Assembly: GCA_018402255.1 (NCBI GenBank)
Contig: JAGYIS010000004.1
Location: forward strand, 496,001-560,000
Origin: Marinobacter sp.
GTDB taxonomy: Bacteria > Pseudomonadota > Gammaproteobacteria > Pseudomonadales > Oleiphilaceae
Reading direction: 5' to 3'
Length of the DNA: 64,000 nucleotides
The position numbers were made by a program, and so were the translations under genes. Below the pieces are notes generated by a model. It had not been told where the DNA came from, did not search any database, and was given only the letters and a program-made list of their open reading frames with translations. Positions 46,725 through 57,167 of the stretch are shown piece by piece; within the stretch, counting starts at the first letter, position 1, and each line of letters starts with the position of its first letter.

Positions 46725-47816
46725 TTATACGTTAAAACGGAAGTGAATAATGTCGCCGTCCTTGACGATGTATTCTTTGCCTTCCAGGCGCCATTTGCCG
46801 GCATCTTTGGCACCGGCTTCGCCGTTGTACTGAACAAAGTCGTCGTAGCTGACGATCTCGGCTCGGATGAAGCCGCGTTCAAAATCTGTGTGGATAACGG
46901 CTGCAGCCTGAGGCGCAGTGGCACCGACCCGGACGGTCCAGGCACGGACTTCTTTAACGCCAGCGGTGAAGTATGTCTGCAAGTCGAGCAAACCGTAGCC
47001 GGCGCGGATAACGCGGTCCAGGCCAGGCTCGTCCATGCCCATTTCATCCAGGAACATGGACTTTTCTTCGTCTTCCAGTTCAGAGATTTCCGCTTCCAGC
47101 TTATTGCAGATCGGCACCACCACGGCGTTCTCGGCTTCCGCGATTCTGCGCACAGTGTCCAGGTGCGGGTTGTTCTCGAAGCCATCTTCATTGACGTTGG
47201 CGATGTACATGGTGGGTTTGACGGTGAGCAGGCACAGTTCACGCACCAGTGCCATCTGGTCTTTGTCCAGATTCATGCTGCGCACCGGCTTGCCTTCATT
47301 CAGCACCGGCAGCAGGTTTTCGAACATCTCCAGTTGGGCTTTGGCATCTTTGTCGCCGCTCTTGGCCACACGCTGTACGCGCTTGATGGCTTTCTCGACG
47401 GTGTCGAGGTCAGCCAGCGCCAGCTCGGTGTTGATCACTTCAATGTCTGAAGCCGGGTCGATCTTGTTGGCTACGTGGATGACGTTGCCATCTTCAAAGC
47501 AGCGCACCACGTGGGCAATGGCGTCGGTCTGGCGGATGTTGGCCAGAAACTGATTGCCCAGGCCTTCGCCCTTGGACGCACCGGCCACCAGGCCGGCAAT
47601 GTCGACGAATTCCATCGTGGTCGGGACAACGCGTTGGGGTTTGACGATCTCGGCCAGCTTGGTCAGGCGCGGATCGGGCATGGCAACAACGCCGGCGTTA
47701 GGCTCGATGGTGCAGAACGGGAAGTTTTCGGCGCCGATGCCGGCCTTGGTCAATGCGTTGAACAGGGTAGATTTGCCGACGTTGGGAAGGCCGACGATGC
47801 CGCAGTTAAATCCCAT
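46725..47816 (-). CDS. ychF: Redox-regulated ATPase YchF
   Basis: YchF is an Obg-family P-loop protein that binds ATP rather than GTP and interacts with ribosomes and the stress response. The 363-residue length equals E. coli Ych[21 protein letters not shown] is the N-terminal P-loop, [11 protein letters not shown] is the altered G4 region (not NKxD), and the C-terminal TGS-like domain includes [17 protein letters not shown]. The start at 47816 follows GAGG. It is the last protein gene of the prs-rplY-pth-ychF run. Confidence 0.96.
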   Translation of the reverse strand: MGFNCGIVGLPNVGKSTLFNALTKAGIGAENFPFCTIEPNAGVVAMPDPRLTKLAEIVKPQRVVPTTMEFVDIAGLVAGASKGEGLGNQFLANIRQTDAIAHVVRCFEDGNVIHVANKIDPASDIEVINTELALADLDTVEKAIKRVQRVAKSGDKDAKAQLEMFENLLPVLNEGKPVRSMNLDKDQMALVRELCLLTVKPTMYIANVNEDGFENNPHLDTVRRIAEAENAVVVPICNKLEAEISELEDEEKSMFLDEMGMDEPGLDRVIRAGYGLLDLQTYFTAGVKEVRAWTVRVGATAPQAAAVIHTDFERGFIRAEIVSYDDFVQYNGEAGAKDAGKWRLEGKEYIVKDGDIIHFRFNV

Positions 47817-47897
47817 GGAATGCCTCTGCTGGAACAAAAATTTGGGCGGATTATACCGGTGTATTGGTGCAGGTGCGAGTAAGGGGTTGTGTCTTGC

Positions 47898-48487
47898 TCA
47901 GGCCGAGGGCTTGAAGCTGTGCAGGCGGTTCATTGCGGCGGCGAGTTTGCCGCTGGCGGCGTCAGGCAGTACCCGCATAATTTCATCGATGACCGCGCTC
48001 AGTTCTTCGGTTTCCTGCTTGCCGAGGCGGCCGAGCACATAGCCGGTTACCTTCCGGCTGTCGCCAGGGTGGCCAATGCCGATGCGCAGACGTTGAAACT
48101 CGTTGGTGCCCAGGTGGGCAATGGTGTCACGCAGGCCGTTGTGGCCACCGTGTCCTCCGCCCTTTTTAGTTTGGCGGTGCCGGGGGGAATGTCGAGTTCG
48201 TCGTGGGCAACCAGAATCTGTTCGGGGGAAATCTTGAAGAAATCCGCCAGCGCCTTAATAGCCAGGCCGCTGCGATTCATGAAGGTGGAGGGATTCAGCA
48301 GGTGCAGGTCAAGACCCTGCCATTGGATGCGGGCGTAAAGCCCGTGGTACTTCTTCTCGGGGCGGAGCGTCTGGCCCGCAGTGCGGGCCAGAGCTTCGAC
48401 GAACAGGGCGCCGGCGTTATGGCGGGTATTCTCGTAGTCGGGACCGGGGTTACCCAGGCCAACCACCATGACAATATCCTGTGCCAT
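47898..48487 (-). pseudogene. pth: Peptidyl-tRNA hydrolase, apparent 1-bp frameshift
   Basis: Pth frees tRNA from peptidyl-tRNA and is essential in most bacteria. From the ATG at 48487 (GAGGAA upstream) the frame reads Pth with [17 protein letters not shown] (catalytic His23) and FMNRSG, to [11 protein letters not shown]. It then goes out of frame. Adding one A to the A5 run (plus-strand T5, 48163-48167) restores [14 protein letters not shown] and [13 protein letters not shown], and the gene ends at 47898 with 196 residues, close to E. coli (194). Without the fix the protein loses the conserved GGHNG region. A homopolymer error is the likely cause. Confidence 0.88.
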
Positions 48488-48521
48488 ACGCCAGCGTTCC
48501 TCTCCATCAGGACGGGAGTGA

Positions 48522-49160
48522 TTACTCCTCGCCGCCTTCTTCGCCTTCAGCTTCCTCGGCATCGTCTGCCTTGGCGCCGCGCGGCTTGTGGATCGCCACA
48601 ACTGGCAGGTCGTGATCTTCACCCTGCAGCAGGGCAGCAACACGAACGCCTTTAGGCAGGTTCAGGTCGCTCAGGTGAACTACCTGGTCCATCTCGACAG
48701 TGGCCATATCCACTTCGATGAACTCGGGCAGGTTCTGCGGCAGACAGATCACTTCAACTTCGTTGATCTGGTGGTTGGCTACGCCGCCCTGAAGTTTGAT
48801 GGCCGGTGCTGTGTCTTCGTTGAGGAAGTGCAGCGGTACGTTCACGTGGATCTCGTGGTCCTTGTCAACGCGCAGGAAGTCGGCGTGGGTCAGCAGCGGC
48901 TTGTACGGGTGACGCTGCAGATCCTTCAGGATCACGCTTTCTTTCTTGCCGTCCAGCTCGAGGGTCAGGATGTGAGAGAAGAAAGCCTCGTTCTCCAGAG
49001 CTTTTTTCAGCTCGTTGTGCCAGATGGAGATAGAAACGGCTTCTTTGTTACCGCCATAAACGATAGCCGGGATTTTCCGTTCCTCGCGACGCAGGCGGCG
49101 GCTCGCACCTCTCCCCTGATCGCCACGAGAAAATGCTTCAATAACAAATTCTTGGGACAT
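48522..49160 (-). CDS. rplY: 50S ribosomal protein L25, Ctc/TL5 type
   Basis: The 212-residue L25 binds 5S rRNA. The first 95 residues are the L25 domain ([20 protein letters not shown]), followed by a TL5-type beta C-terminal domain and an acidic tail rich in Glu ([11 protein letters not shown]). The start at 49160 (MSQEFVIEA) follows GAGG; the frame is open seven codons further. It lies between prs and pth, a conserved order. Confidence 0.96.
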   Translation of the reverse strand: MSQEFVIEAFSRGDQGRGASRRLRREERKIPAIVYGGNKEAVSISIWHNELKKALENEAFFSHILTLELDGKKESVILKDLQRHPYKPLLTHADFLRVDKDHEIHVNVPLHFLNEDTAPAIKLQGGVANHQINEVEVICLPQNLPEFIEVDMATVEMDQVVHLSDLNLPKGVRVAALLQGEDHDLPVVAIHKPRGAKADDAEEAEGEEGGEE

Positions 49161-49256
49161 GATATGTACCTCAATCGTCATCTGAACTGCCCGCGACCAG
49201 GCGTTTGAACAGATGATGTTTTTTGAATAGCCTCAGAATAATTTCTTTGGCTGACT

Positions 49257-49290
49257 AAAAGAGTCGGGAGCCTTGCAGGGCTCCCGACTC
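49257..49290 (-). terminator. Terminator after prs
   Basis: A perfect 12-bp stem (49261-49272 with 49279-49290), with loop TTGCAG, is followed on the minus strand by TTTTAG. It lies between prs and rplY and would limit read-through, so rplY may have its own promoter in this gap. Confidence 0.8.
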
Positions 49291-49349
49291 AGATACTGAT
49301 ACAGCGTTTTTAACTTGCTGAGCTGTCTGTTTTTTCCGGAAAATCCGGG

Positions 49350-50300
49350 TCAGACGTTCTCGAACATGGCGCTGATGGACTCTTCATTGCTGACGCGACG
49401 AATGGACTCCGCGAGCAGGCCAGCCATGCTGAGGACGCGGATTCTATCACAATTCTTGGCTTTGTCACCCAGCGGAATGGTGTCGCATACGATCAGCTCG
49501 TCCAGTTCAGACGCGTTGATGTTGTCGATGGCGGGCCCAGACAGCACAGGGTGAGTGATGTAGGCCACAACCCGCGCTGCGCCGTGTTCTTTGAGCGCTT
49601 TGGCGGCTTTGCACAGAGTGCCGGCGGTATCGATGATGTCGTCCACCAGGATGCAGGTCTTGTCCCTCACGTCACCGATGATGTGCATAACCTGAGATAC
49701 GTTGGCCTTCGGGCGGCGCTTATCGATGATGGCCAGGTCGGCATCATCCAGTCGCTTGGCGACGGCGCGGGCGCGAACAACGCCGCCGACGTCCGGAGAG
49801 ACTACAACGAAGTTTTCAAAACGCTGCTTTTCGATGTCTTCAAGCATGACCGGTGTGGCGTAGATGTTGTCAACCGGGATGTCGAAGAAACCCTGAATCT
49901 GGTCTGCGTGCAGATCGAGGGTGAGCACACGATCCACGCCGATGCTGGAGATCATGTCGGCCACAACCTTGGCGCTGATGGCTACCCGTGTTGAGCGAAC
50001 GCGACGATCCTGACGGGCGTATCCATAATAAGGGATAACGGCGGTGATACGTGTTGCAGAGGCACGGCGAAGTGCGTCGGCCATCACGATCAGTTCCATC
50101 AGGTTGTCGTTGGTGGGGTAGCAGGTGGGCTGGATGATGAAGACATCATGGCCCCGTACATTCTCATCGATCTCGACAGTGGTTTCACCATCGCTGAACC
50201 GGCCTACAGTGGCCTGACCCATGGGAATATGAAGTTTCTGGGCAATAGCTTTGGCAAGGTCAGGATTGGCGTTGCCAGCGAAAATCATCAATTTGGACAC
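49350..50300 (-). CDS. prs: Ribose-phosphate pyrophosphokinase
   Basis: Prs makes PRPP from ribose 5-phosphate and ATP for nucleotide, His and NAD synthesis. The 316-residue protein starts with GTG at 50300 ([17 protein letters not shown]), preceded by AAGGA. Longer in-frame ORFs run back through tRNA-Gln and are not real. It has [20 protein letters not shown] and the PRPP-binding loop [16 protein letters not shown]. It is near-identical in layout to E. coli Prs. Confidence 0.97.
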   Translation of the reverse strand: MSKLMIFAGNANPDLAKAIAQKLHIPMGQATVGRFSDGETTVEIDENVRGHDVFIIQPTCYPTNDNLMELIVMADALRRASATRITAVIPYYGYARQDRRVRSTRVAISAKVVADMISSIGVDRVLTLDLHADQIQGFFDIPVDNIYATPVMLEDIEKQRFENFVVVSPDVGGVVRARAVAKRLDDADLAIIDKRRPKANVSQVMHIIGDVRDKTCILVDDIIDTAGTLCKAAKALKEHGAARVVAYITHPVLSGPAIDNINASELDELIVCDTIPLGDKAKNCDRIRVLSMAGLLAESIRRVSNEESISAMFENV

Positions 50301-50352
50301 GATGGAATCCTTCGCGGTATCAGCGTTTGATTCAGAAGAAGCAGGAGAAAGG

Positions 50353-50427
50353 TGGCTGGGGTGGCAGGATTCGAACCTGCGCATGACGGGATCAAAACCC
50401 GTTGCCTTACCACTTGGCGACACCCCA
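50353..50427 (-). tRNA. tRNA-Gln (anticodon TTG)
   Basis: The 75-nt tRNA begins TGGGGTGTCGCCAAGTGG and ends CACCCCAGCCA with encoded CCA. The anticodon loop TTTTGAT gives TTG. It lies between ispE and prs, as in many Gammaproteobacteria. Confidence 0.97.
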
Positions 50428-50446
50428 ATATCGTGCTCTTTTGGCA

Positions 50447-51310
50447 TCATTTTAGCTCTACTAGCTTTGTGTGAAGCGGTGAAATGTTCACCCCTTTAGC
50501 TACGAACCCCGTGATGCCGGAGGGTTTGCTTTCCCAGATAATCCGGGCTGCGGATTCTGTCGGGAAACGTCCAAAAATGCAAGCCCCGGTTCCGGTTAAT
50601 CTTGCAGGTCCGAATTGTGAAAGCCATTTCAGGCTTTTTTTAACCTCTGGATAAAGTTCGCAAACTACATCCTGACAGTCGTTTCGGTACCTCGAGGCGT
50701 CTCCCTCAAAAGCGGGCGCTATTTTCATTTTTGGGGTGTCCCTTGTCAACCCTTGTTCCGAAAAAATCTTGCCGGTATTGATTTCACAGTCGGGTTTCAG
50801 CACCACAAACCAGTCCTCAGGTGGGCTGGATGGGGTCAGTATTTCACCAACCCCCTCACCGAAGGCGGCGCGGCCACGGACAAAGACCGGAACGTCAGCG
50901 CCCAGTTGCAGGCCCAGGTTGGCGAGTGTGTCTTCGTCCAGGTTGAGTTGCCAGAGGTGATTCAGTCCGATCAGCGTTGTCGCTGCGTTGGAGCTGCCGC
51001 CGCCCAGGCCACCGCCCATGGGTAGGCGTTTGTTGATGTGTATGCTGACGCCTGGCACAGGGCGTCTTGCGGCCTCGGCAAGAACGTTGGCAGCTCGAAT
51101 GATAAGGTTGTCTTTATCGGGCACGCCGACCACCGGCTGACTGAGGCGGGCGCCGGATTGGCCGGGCGTCAGAGTGAACGTGAGGTCGTCGCCGAAATCG
51201 AGAAACTGAAACAGTGTCTGCAACTCGTGGTAGCCATCGGGGCGTTTGCCGACGATGTGCAGGAACAGGTTGAGTTTTGCCGGCGAGGGCAGGGTGATGC
51301 GCTTACTCAC
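50447..51310 (-). CDS. ispE: 4-diphosphocytidyl-2-C-methyl-D-erythritol kinase
   Basis: IspE phosphorylates CDP-methylerythritol in the MEP pathway to isoprenoids. The 287-residue GHMP kinase has [20 protein letters not shown] and the ATP loop [32 protein letters not shown] lies near the C-terminus. GTG at 51310 is chosen: AAGGA lies upstream and lolB stops 4 bp before. The lolB-ispE-tRNA-Gln-prs order is conserved. Confidence 0.96.
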   Translation of the reverse strand: MSKRITLPSPAKLNLFLHIVGKRPDGYHELQTLFQFLDFGDDLTFTLTPGQSGARLSQPVVGVPDKDNLIIRAANVLAEAARRPVPGVSIHINKRLPMGGGLGGGSSNAATTLIGLNHLWQLNLDEDTLANLGLQLGADVPVFVRGRAAFGEGVGEILTPSSPPEDWFVVLKPDCEINTGKIFSEQGLTRDTPKMKIAPAFEGDASRYRNDCQDVVCELYPEVKKSLKWLSQFGPARLTGTGACIFGRFPTESAARIIWESKPSGITGFVAKGVNISPLHTKLVELK

Positions 51311-51314
51311 GTGT

Positions 51315-51941
51315 TCAGTCCTTGCGGTGCCAGTCGCTGATGACCACACGCACCCGTTTGTCGTCTTTCAGGGCGGTGATTCGTGCCGGGAGCTGGGGCA
51401 GGTCAGTGACAAACGGTTGCCAGCGGTCGTAGCGGATCTCCCAGCCATTCTGATAGAGAATTGCGAGCCGCTGTTGGTCATCGAACAGCAAGCGGAAATC
51501 TCCATCTGGCGACGGCAGACCGCGTATCCACCAGGTCAGGCTGTCGATGGGCAGTTGCCACCCGGTCGCAGAAAGTACCAGGGTTTCTGGTTCAGAGGAT
51601 TGGTAGACGTCTCCGTTCGGCAATTGCAGTTCCAGAAAGCCGGGCACGCCGTTCAGGCTGGTGCTGCCCATGCCGAGGAATGAGGAAGACAGTGCCAGCT
51701 CGTAGTGTTCGCCCTGCTGTTGCCAGCGGTTGATGACCGCGGTGCCGCTGTCTGAGGGCTGACGCACAGCCAGCTTTCCAGACAGTTGCCAGTGATCGAA
51801 CTGGCTGAGTGACCGGCTCTGTTTGGCCCAGTCTGCCGGCGGCTGATCGGTCATGCCTTCTGGAAGTGGTTCAAGCTGGATGGTAGTACAGCCGCCCAGA
51901 ACCGCGATCAGGAGCAGGACGGGGATCAGGTGCTTCAGCAT
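51315..51941 (-). CDS. lolB: Outer-membrane lipoprotein receptor LolB
   Basis: LolB takes lipoproteins from LolA and inserts them in the outer membrane. The 208-residue precursor has the lipobox VLGGC, then a beta-barrel-half fold with HWQLSGKLAVRQPSDSGT and LTWWIRGLPSP, both typical of LolB. Its start codon overlaps the stop of the upstream TPR gene by 1 bp, and ispE follows at 4 bp, so all three are coupled. Confidence 0.93.
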   Translation of the reverse strand: MLKHLIPVLLLIAVLGGCTTIQLEPLPEGMTDQPPADWAKQSRSLSQFDHWQLSGKLAVRQPSDSGTAVINRWQQQGEHYELALSSSFLGMGSTSLNGVPGFLELQLPNGDVYQSSEPETLVLSATGWQLPIDSLTWWIRGLPSPDGDFRLLFDDQQRLAILYQNGWEIRYDRWQPFVTDLPQLPARITALKDDKRVRVVISDWHRKD

Positions 51942-53692
51942 CAGAGGTTTCCGTTGCCGGTCAGGCGTTCAATGGTTTCGCGAAGAATCTCGTGGTCAGG
52001 TGCCTGGTCCAGGCCCTGCTCCCAGATAATTCTGGCCTGCTCCTCGTTGCCGGTCACCCACAGGGCTTCACCATAATGGGCGGCTACTTCGGGGTCCGGG
52101 TAGGTAGCCCAGGCCTCGGCAAGGTAGCTCAGGGCGGCCTCCGTATCACCCTGGCGGAAACGAACCCAGCCCATGCTGTCCAGAATCGCCGGGTTGCCGG
52201 GGTCCAGCGCCAGCGCCTGTTCAATGTAACTTTGCGCTTCGTCAAGACGTTCAGTGCGAACGGTCAGTATGTAGCCCAGGGCGTTCAGGGCCACCGCATT
52301 GTCGGGTTGCTGCTCCAGAACTGTCCTCAGATCCTGCTCTGCCTGCTCGGTATTGCCTAAGGTGTCGTGAAGCATGGCGCGGGCATATCGAACCTGAATG
52401 TTCTCGGGAAATGTCTCGAGCGCCTCGTCTGCAGCGTTCATGGCTTCATCCGGCTGTTCCTGGTCGAGCAGCAGATTCACTTCAAGAAGCCAGAAGTTCT
52501 CAGCCTGGTCGGGGTTGGTCTCCCTCAGAGCGTGGATATTGGCAATGGCGTCGTCCAGTTCACCGGCTTCTGCCTGCAGTTCACTTGCTCTGGCCAGCGC
52601 CGGGAAAAAATAGTTGCCGCTTTCGACGCTGATGTAATAACCGATCGCCTGGGTAGTGTTGCCGGCTTCTTCTTCCAGTCTGCCCAGATAATAATTGGCC
52701 TCGTCAATGTGATGTCCTTGCTCGGCCAGGCGGGTCAGCTCTTCCTTGGCCAGCTCGGGTTGGTTGTTCTCGAGCGCGACCAGGGCGTAAGACAACCGCA
52801 GCCCGGGTGTTTCAGGATATCGCCTGACCAGTCGTTCGAACTCGTCCTGAGCCGCTTGCAGTTCGCCTTCGTTGATCAGAATGCGGCCATACAGTGTGCC
52901 CAGCTGTCGATTGGCCGGGTAACGCCGGGTGTTGGTGGTCAGGTAACTGAGCGCTTCGTTCTTCTGGCCGGTCTGGTAGAGCAAGTCGCCCTTGAGAACG
53001 ATGGCGGGCTGAAAGTCAGGCTCTTTGTCGAGCACCTGGTCCAGGCGCTCCAGAGCCTGCTCCGGGGTACCGGTAATTTTCTGAAGCAGGGCGATGCTGT
53101 ATTCCAGCTCCGGCGTCTCAGGGTGGCGTGTGGCCAGGCGTTGATACAGGTCGAGCAGCTCCTGTTGCTGCTCGGCTGGCAGGTTGGCCGACATCACCGC
53201 CAGGCTGTCAAAATCGGCATCCTCACCCTGCTCCATGATTTGCTCCATGTGAAACAGAGCCAATTCAAGATCCTGTCTTTTGACTGCCTGAATGGCCGAA
53301 ACCCGGTGGGCAAGCAGGTTGTCCGGGTCAAGCTCCAGCCATAGTTCGGCCAGTTGCAGTTGGGCGTTGTCTGCATTGAGGGTTTGGGCAATGCGCATGG
53401 CCCGGGTGATAACGCCCTCGTCCCTCGATGTTTTGGCGGCTTTCAGGTAGTTCACCAGGGTGACGTCGTAGCGTCCGCGCTGGGCAGCGATTTCGGCCGC
53501 AAGCAGTTGATACAGAACTTCTGGTTCGAAATCCGCATCACGCACAATTTTGGCTTCGGGCTGGGCAACAACGTCGGCTGCCGGAGTTTTATCGGCTTGT
53601 TCCGGGGTGCCAGAGAGGCTGGCGCAGCCCGGCAAAACGGCGATGCTGAATCCCAGCAGGCAGGTAACCAGATACGGTGCGGATCTTTGCAT
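51941..53692 (-). CDS. TPR-repeat lipoprotein
   Basis: The 583-residue protein has a lipoprotein signal (CLLGFSIAVLPGC) from the ATG at 53692, followed by about twelve tetratricopeptide-like repeats across the whole mature part (for example YARAMLHDTLGNTEQAEQDL and ILDSMGWVRFRQGDTEAALS). TPR arrays bind protein partners; placement just upstream of lolB, as in Pseudomonas, suggests an envelope-linked role that is not yet defined. An upstream in-frame ATG (53737) would spoil the signal peptide. Confidence 0.88.
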   Translation of the reverse strand: MQRSAPYLVTCLLGFSIAVLPGCASLSGTPEQADKTPAADVVAQPEAKIVRDADFEPEVLYQLLAAEIAAQRGRYDVTLVNYLKAAKTSRDEGVITRAMRIAQTLNADNAQLQLAELWLELDPDNLLAHRVSAIQAVKRQDLELALFHMEQIMEQGEDADFDSLAVMSANLPAEQQQELLDLYQRLATRHPETPELEYSIALLQKITGTPEQALERLDQVLDKEPDFQPAIVLKGDLLYQTGQKNEALSYLTTNTRRYPANRQLGTLYGRILINEGELQAAQDEFERLVRRYPETPGLRLSYALVALENNQPELAKEELTRLAEQGHHIDEANYYLGRLEEEAGNTTQAIGYYISVESGNYFFPALARASELQAEAGELDDAIANIHALRETNPDQAENFWLLEVNLLLDQEQPDEAMNAADEALETFPENIQVRYARAMLHDTLGNTEQAEQDLRTVLEQQPDNAVALNALGYILTVRTERLDEAQSYIEQALALDPGNPAILDSMGWVRFRQGDTEAALSYLAEAWATYPDPEVAAHYGEALWVTGNEEQARIIWEQGLDQAPDHEILRETIERLTGNGNL

Positions 53693-53924
53693 GCAACTTC
53701 CCGTGTGCTGTCGGCGGTACATCAGTGTTAACCACATTTTGCCTCAGAATTGAGGCAGATCGGGTTACGGCCATGATCAAGCCCCTATAATGGCATAAGC
53801 ACCTGAACTTGCCCAACCTGTCCGCAGTTGCCGAAGTCGCAACGTTTTCGGGTGGCAGGCGCCGACTCGCGCCGGTAGAATGGCAAGTAATATCCACGAC
53901 TGGTAAGGGTTTTCTAACCTCCAA

Positions 53925-55214
53925 ATGGCATTGTTGACGCTGGGAATCAATCACCGAACCGCACCCGTGGAGATCCGCGAGCGTGTCGCCTTTACGCCGG
54001 AGCGGATGGCCGAAGCCTTCTCTGAACTCCGTGCGGCTTCCGGTGCCAGTGAGGCTGCGATTTTGTCGACCTGTAATCGCACCGAATTGTATCTTGCCGG
54101 AGACGATGATTGCGGGGCCACTGTGTTGCGCTGGCTTGCCGGGTTCCACGAGCTGGACGTGGCCGATCTTGAGAATGTTCTCTATGTGCACCGTGACTCG
54201 GATGCTGTTCGCCACATGATGCGAGTGGCAGCGGGTCTTGATTCCATGGTGTTGGGCGAGCCCCAGATTTTTGGCCAGCTCAAGGATGCCTACGCTCTGG
54301 CTCGTGAGCACGGTGCCAGCGGATCCTTCCTGTCGCGCTTGTTTGAACAGACCTTCTCAGTGGCCAAGCGGGTTCGCACCCAGACCGCCATTGGCGAAAA
54401 CCCGGTGTCGGTGGCCTACGCCTCCGTGAGCATGGCTCACCACATTTTTGCCGATATGTCCCGCAACAAGGCGCTGTTGATTGGCGCGGGAAAAACCATC
54501 GAGCTGGTGTCACGGCACCTGGCAGATGCAGGCGTGAAGGATTTTGTGGTGGCTAACCGCACTCTGGAAAGAGCGCAGGTCCTGGCCGAAGCCCGGGGTG
54601 GTAAAGGGATTTTACTGTCTGAAATTCCGGATTACCTGGCGGACGTCGACATCATTATTTCCTCTACCGCCAGCCCTCTGCCCATATTGGGCAAAGGCGC
54701 GGTTGAACGGGCGCTGAAAAAACGCAAGCATCGGCCGTATTTCATGGTCGACATTGCCGTGCCTCGGGACATTGAGCCAGAAGTGGGCTCGCTGGCGGAC
54801 GTTTATCTCTACACCGTCGATGATCTGCGCCAGGTGATTGAAGAGAATATCCGGTCGCGGGAGGGTGCCGCCCGGGAAGCGGAGAACCTGATCACCAGCG
54901 GTGTTCAGGAGTTTCTTGACCAGCTGCGGGCACTGGATGCCGTCTCAACGCTTAAAGTGTTCCGCCAGCGAGCCGAACTGTTGCGTGACATAGAATCTGA
55001 GAAGGCGCTGCGCGCACTGCGTAATGGTGCCGACCCGGAAACGGTCCTGCGCAGTCTGGCGCGAGGCCTGACCAACAAACTGCTGCATCAACCCTCTGTG
55101 CAGGTTCGCAAAGCCATGGCCGAGGGCCGTACCGAAGTTACTGAGTGCCTGCGGGAGCTGTATCAGCTTGACGCCCTGGAAGCTGACGAGCCCGCCACCA
55201 CGGAAAAATTATGA
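53925..55214 (+). CDS. hemA: Glutamyl-tRNA reductase
   Basis: HemA reduces glutamyl-tRNA to glutamate 1-semialdehyde, the first step of tetrapyrrole synthesis. The 429-residue protein has the catalytic Cys50 in [23 protein letters not shown], the NADPH-binding domain starting [13 protein letters not shown], and the dimerisation helix at the C-terminus. Its start is 232 bp from the divergent TPR gene. Its stop overlaps the prfA start by 4 bp (ATGA), so release factor 1 is coupled to it. Confidence 0.97.
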   Translation: MALLTLGINHRTAPVEIRERVAFTPERMAEAFSELRAASGASEAAILSTCNRTELYLAGDDDCGATVLRWLAGFHELDVADLENVLYVHRDSDAVRHMMRVAAGLDSMVLGEPQIFGQLKDAYALAREHGASGSFLSRLFEQTFSVAKRVRTQTAIGENPVSVAYASVSMAHHIFADMSRNKALLIGAGKTIELVSRHLADAGVKDFVVANRTLERAQVLAEARGGKGILLSEIPDYLADVDIIISSTASPLPILGKGAVERALKKRKHRPYFMVDIAVPRDIEPEVGSLADVYLYTVDDLRQVIEENIRSREGAAREAENLITSGVQEFLDQLRALDAVSTLKVFRQRAELLRDIESEKALRALRNGADPETVLRSLARGLTNKLLHQPSVQVRKAMAEGRTEVTECLRELYQLDALEADEPATTEKL

Positions 55215-56299
55215 AGCCATCCATTCAGTCCCGCCTTGAACAGCTTGTTGAACGGTTCGAGGAGGTCAACGCGTTGCTGAGTGATGCCTCGGTGATCGCC
55301 CATCAGGATAAGTTCCGGGAGTTATCTCGGGAGTTCGCTGAAATCGAGCCGGTGGTTAAAGGCTTTCAGGCCTGGCAGCAGGCTATTGAGGACATGGCAG
55401 AGGCAAAAGAGCTGGCAAAGGATGGTGACGCCGACATGCGAGCCATGGCGGAAGACGAGTTTGCCGACGCCCGGGAACGGTCCGAACATCTGGATGAAGA
55501 ACTCCAGCGCCTGATGTTGCCCAAAGACCCCAATGACAAGAAAAACGTCTTTCTGGAAGTGCGTGCCGGCACCGGTGGTGACGAAGCCGCCATTTTTGCC
55601 GGTGACCTGTTCAGAATGTACTCCCGGTTTGCCGAGCGCCAACGCTGGCAAGTGGAGGTGCTGAGCGAAAACGAAGGCGAACACGGAGGCTATAAAGAAG
55701 TGATTGCCCGAGTGTCTGGCGATGGCGTGTACGGAGTGCTGAAATTTGAGTCTGGTGCCCATCGGGTACAACGGGTGCCAGAAACCGAATCCCAGGGCCG
55801 TATTCACACCTCTGCCTGCACCGTGGCGGTGATTCCGGAGGCTGACGAAACCGAAGCGGTTGAGATCAATAAGGCCGACTTGCGCATCGACACCTTCCGC
55901 GCATCCGGCGCTGGCGGCCAGCACGTCAACAAAACTGATTCTGCCATTCGTATCACCCACCTGCCGACTGGCATGGTAGTGGAGTGCCAGGAAGAGCGCT
56001 CACAGCACAAAAACCGCGCTAAGGCCATGAGCCTGCTGGCGTCGCGGTTGCAGAACAGCGAGCTCGAGAAACAACAGAAATCCATGGCCGAAACCCGTAA
56101 AAGCCTGGTAGGCAGTGGTGACCGTTCCGAGCGCATTCGCACCTACAATTTTCCCCAGGGCCGGGTGACCGATCACCGTATCAACCTGACCTTGTACAAG
56201 CTCGACGAAGTGATCACCGGTGATCTGGATGCGGTGGTTATGCCCTTGCAACAAGAGCATCAGGCCGAGTTGCTGGCTGAACTGGCTCATGATCAGTGA
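55211..56299 (+). CDS. prfA: Peptide chain release factor 1
   Basis: RF1 ends translation at UAA and UAG. The 362-residue protein has the catalytic GGQ (235-237) in [15 protein letters not shown]. An anticodon-like tripeptide motif region lies around residues 180-200 ([14 protein letters not shown], which carries the PxT variant PET). The start overlaps hemA by 4 bp and the end overlaps prmC by 11 bp, the standard hemA-prfA-prmC operon. Confidence 0.97.
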   Translation: MKPSIQSRLEQLVERFEEVNALLSDASVIAHQDKFRELSREFAEIEPVVKGFQAWQQAIEDMAEAKELAKDGDADMRAMAEDEFADARERSEHLDEELQRLMLPKDPNDKKNVFLEVRAGTGGDEAAIFAGDLFRMYSRFAERQRWQVEVLSENEGEHGGYKEVIARVSGDGVYGVLKFESGAHRVQRVPETESQGRIHTSACTVAVIPEADETEAVEINKADLRIDTFRASGAGGQHVNKTDSAIRITHLPTGMVVECQEERSQHKNRAKAMSLLASRLQNSELEKQQKSMAETRKSLVGSGDRSERIRTYNFPQGRVTDHRINLTLYKLDEVITGDLDAVVMPLQQEHQAELLAELAHDQ

Positions 56300-57167
56300 G
56301 TCTTCGCTAACCTGTGAAGCGCTGCTGAGCGAGGCGGTTAACCGAATTCAGGGTGACTCGCCACGACTGGATGCTGAACTATTGCTGAGCTACGTCACCG
56401 GCCTTGGCCGAACCAGCTTTCGAGCCTGGCCTGAGCGGCAAGTAACAGACCATCAGGCGCAACAGTTTTTTGCGCTGGTGGCCGAGCGGGTGAGCGGTCA
56501 GCCCATTGCCTACTTGCTGGGCCAGCAGGAGTTCTGGTCATTACCCTTGAGCGTAAGCGCGTCCACCCTGATTCCCCGGCCGGATACCGAGTGCCTGGTA
56601 GAAGCGGCACTTTCGCTGACGCTGCCTGAGAATGCATCGGTGTTGGATCTGGGCACCGGCACCGGGGCCATTGCTCTGGCCCTGGCGAGTGAAAGACCGA
56701 GCTGGCAAATCATGGCCAGTGATCGTATCGCCGATGCTGTGGAGCTGGCACGTGCCAACAGCACCACCCTGGATTTGCCAATCACGGTCGTGCAAAGTCA
56801 CTGGTTTGATCAGCTACCAGACGCGCAGTTTGACCTCTTGATCTCCAACCCTCCGTACATTCCCGCCAGGGATCATCATCTGGGCGAAGGTGATGTCCGA
56901 TTTGAACCATCCTCGGCCCTGGTCGCGGGAGACGACGGCCTGGACGACATTCGGCTACTGGTCTTACAAGGCCAGAACTGGCTGCACGAAGGCGGCTGGC
57001 TGCTGCTGGAACACGGCTACGATCAGGGCGAAGCGGTCCGGCATTTGTTTGCCCAGACCGGATGGAACAAAATAGAGACCCGCAAAGACTATGGCGGCAA
57101 CGAAAGAATGACCCTTGCCCGCAAACCCAATAGCGATGAATCAGCGAGAGGCACCCATGCTCAGTGA
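56289..57167 (+). CDS. prmC: Release factor glutamine methyltransferase PrmC
   Basis: PrmC methylates the glutamine of GGQ in release factors 1 and 2. The 292-residue protein has the SAM-binding [15 protein letters not shown] and the catalytic NPPYIP (187-192). The start at 56289 is inside the prfA end; a further ORF start upstream lies in prfA and is not real. Its own stop overlaps the moeB start by 11 bp. Confidence 0.96.
   Translation: MISESSLTCEALLSEAVNRIQGDSPRLDAELLLSYVTGLGRTSFRAWPERQVTDHQAQQFFALVAERVSGQPIAYLLGQQEFWSLPLSVSASTLIPRPDTECLVEAALSLTLPENASVLDLGTGTGAIALALASERPSWQIMASDRIADAVELARANSTTLDLPITVVQSHWFDQLPDAQFDLLISNPPYIPARDHHLGEGDVRFEPSSALVAGDDGLDDIRLLVLQGQNWLHEGGWLLLEHGYDQGEAVRHLFAQTGWNKIETRKDYGGNERMTLARKPNSDESARGTHAQ

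Noticed and set aside
46629..47450. 273-aa plus-strand open frame
   Set aside because: Antisense to ychF, and it begins inside tRNA-Met.
50301..50450. N-terminal extension of prs through tRNA-Gln
   Set aside because: The open frame reads through a clear tRNA; the GTG at 50300 has a ribosome site and matches the family start.
52367..53344. 325-aa plus-strand open frame
   Set aside because: Antisense to the TPR lipoprotein; the low-complexity translation reflects repeated TPR codons.
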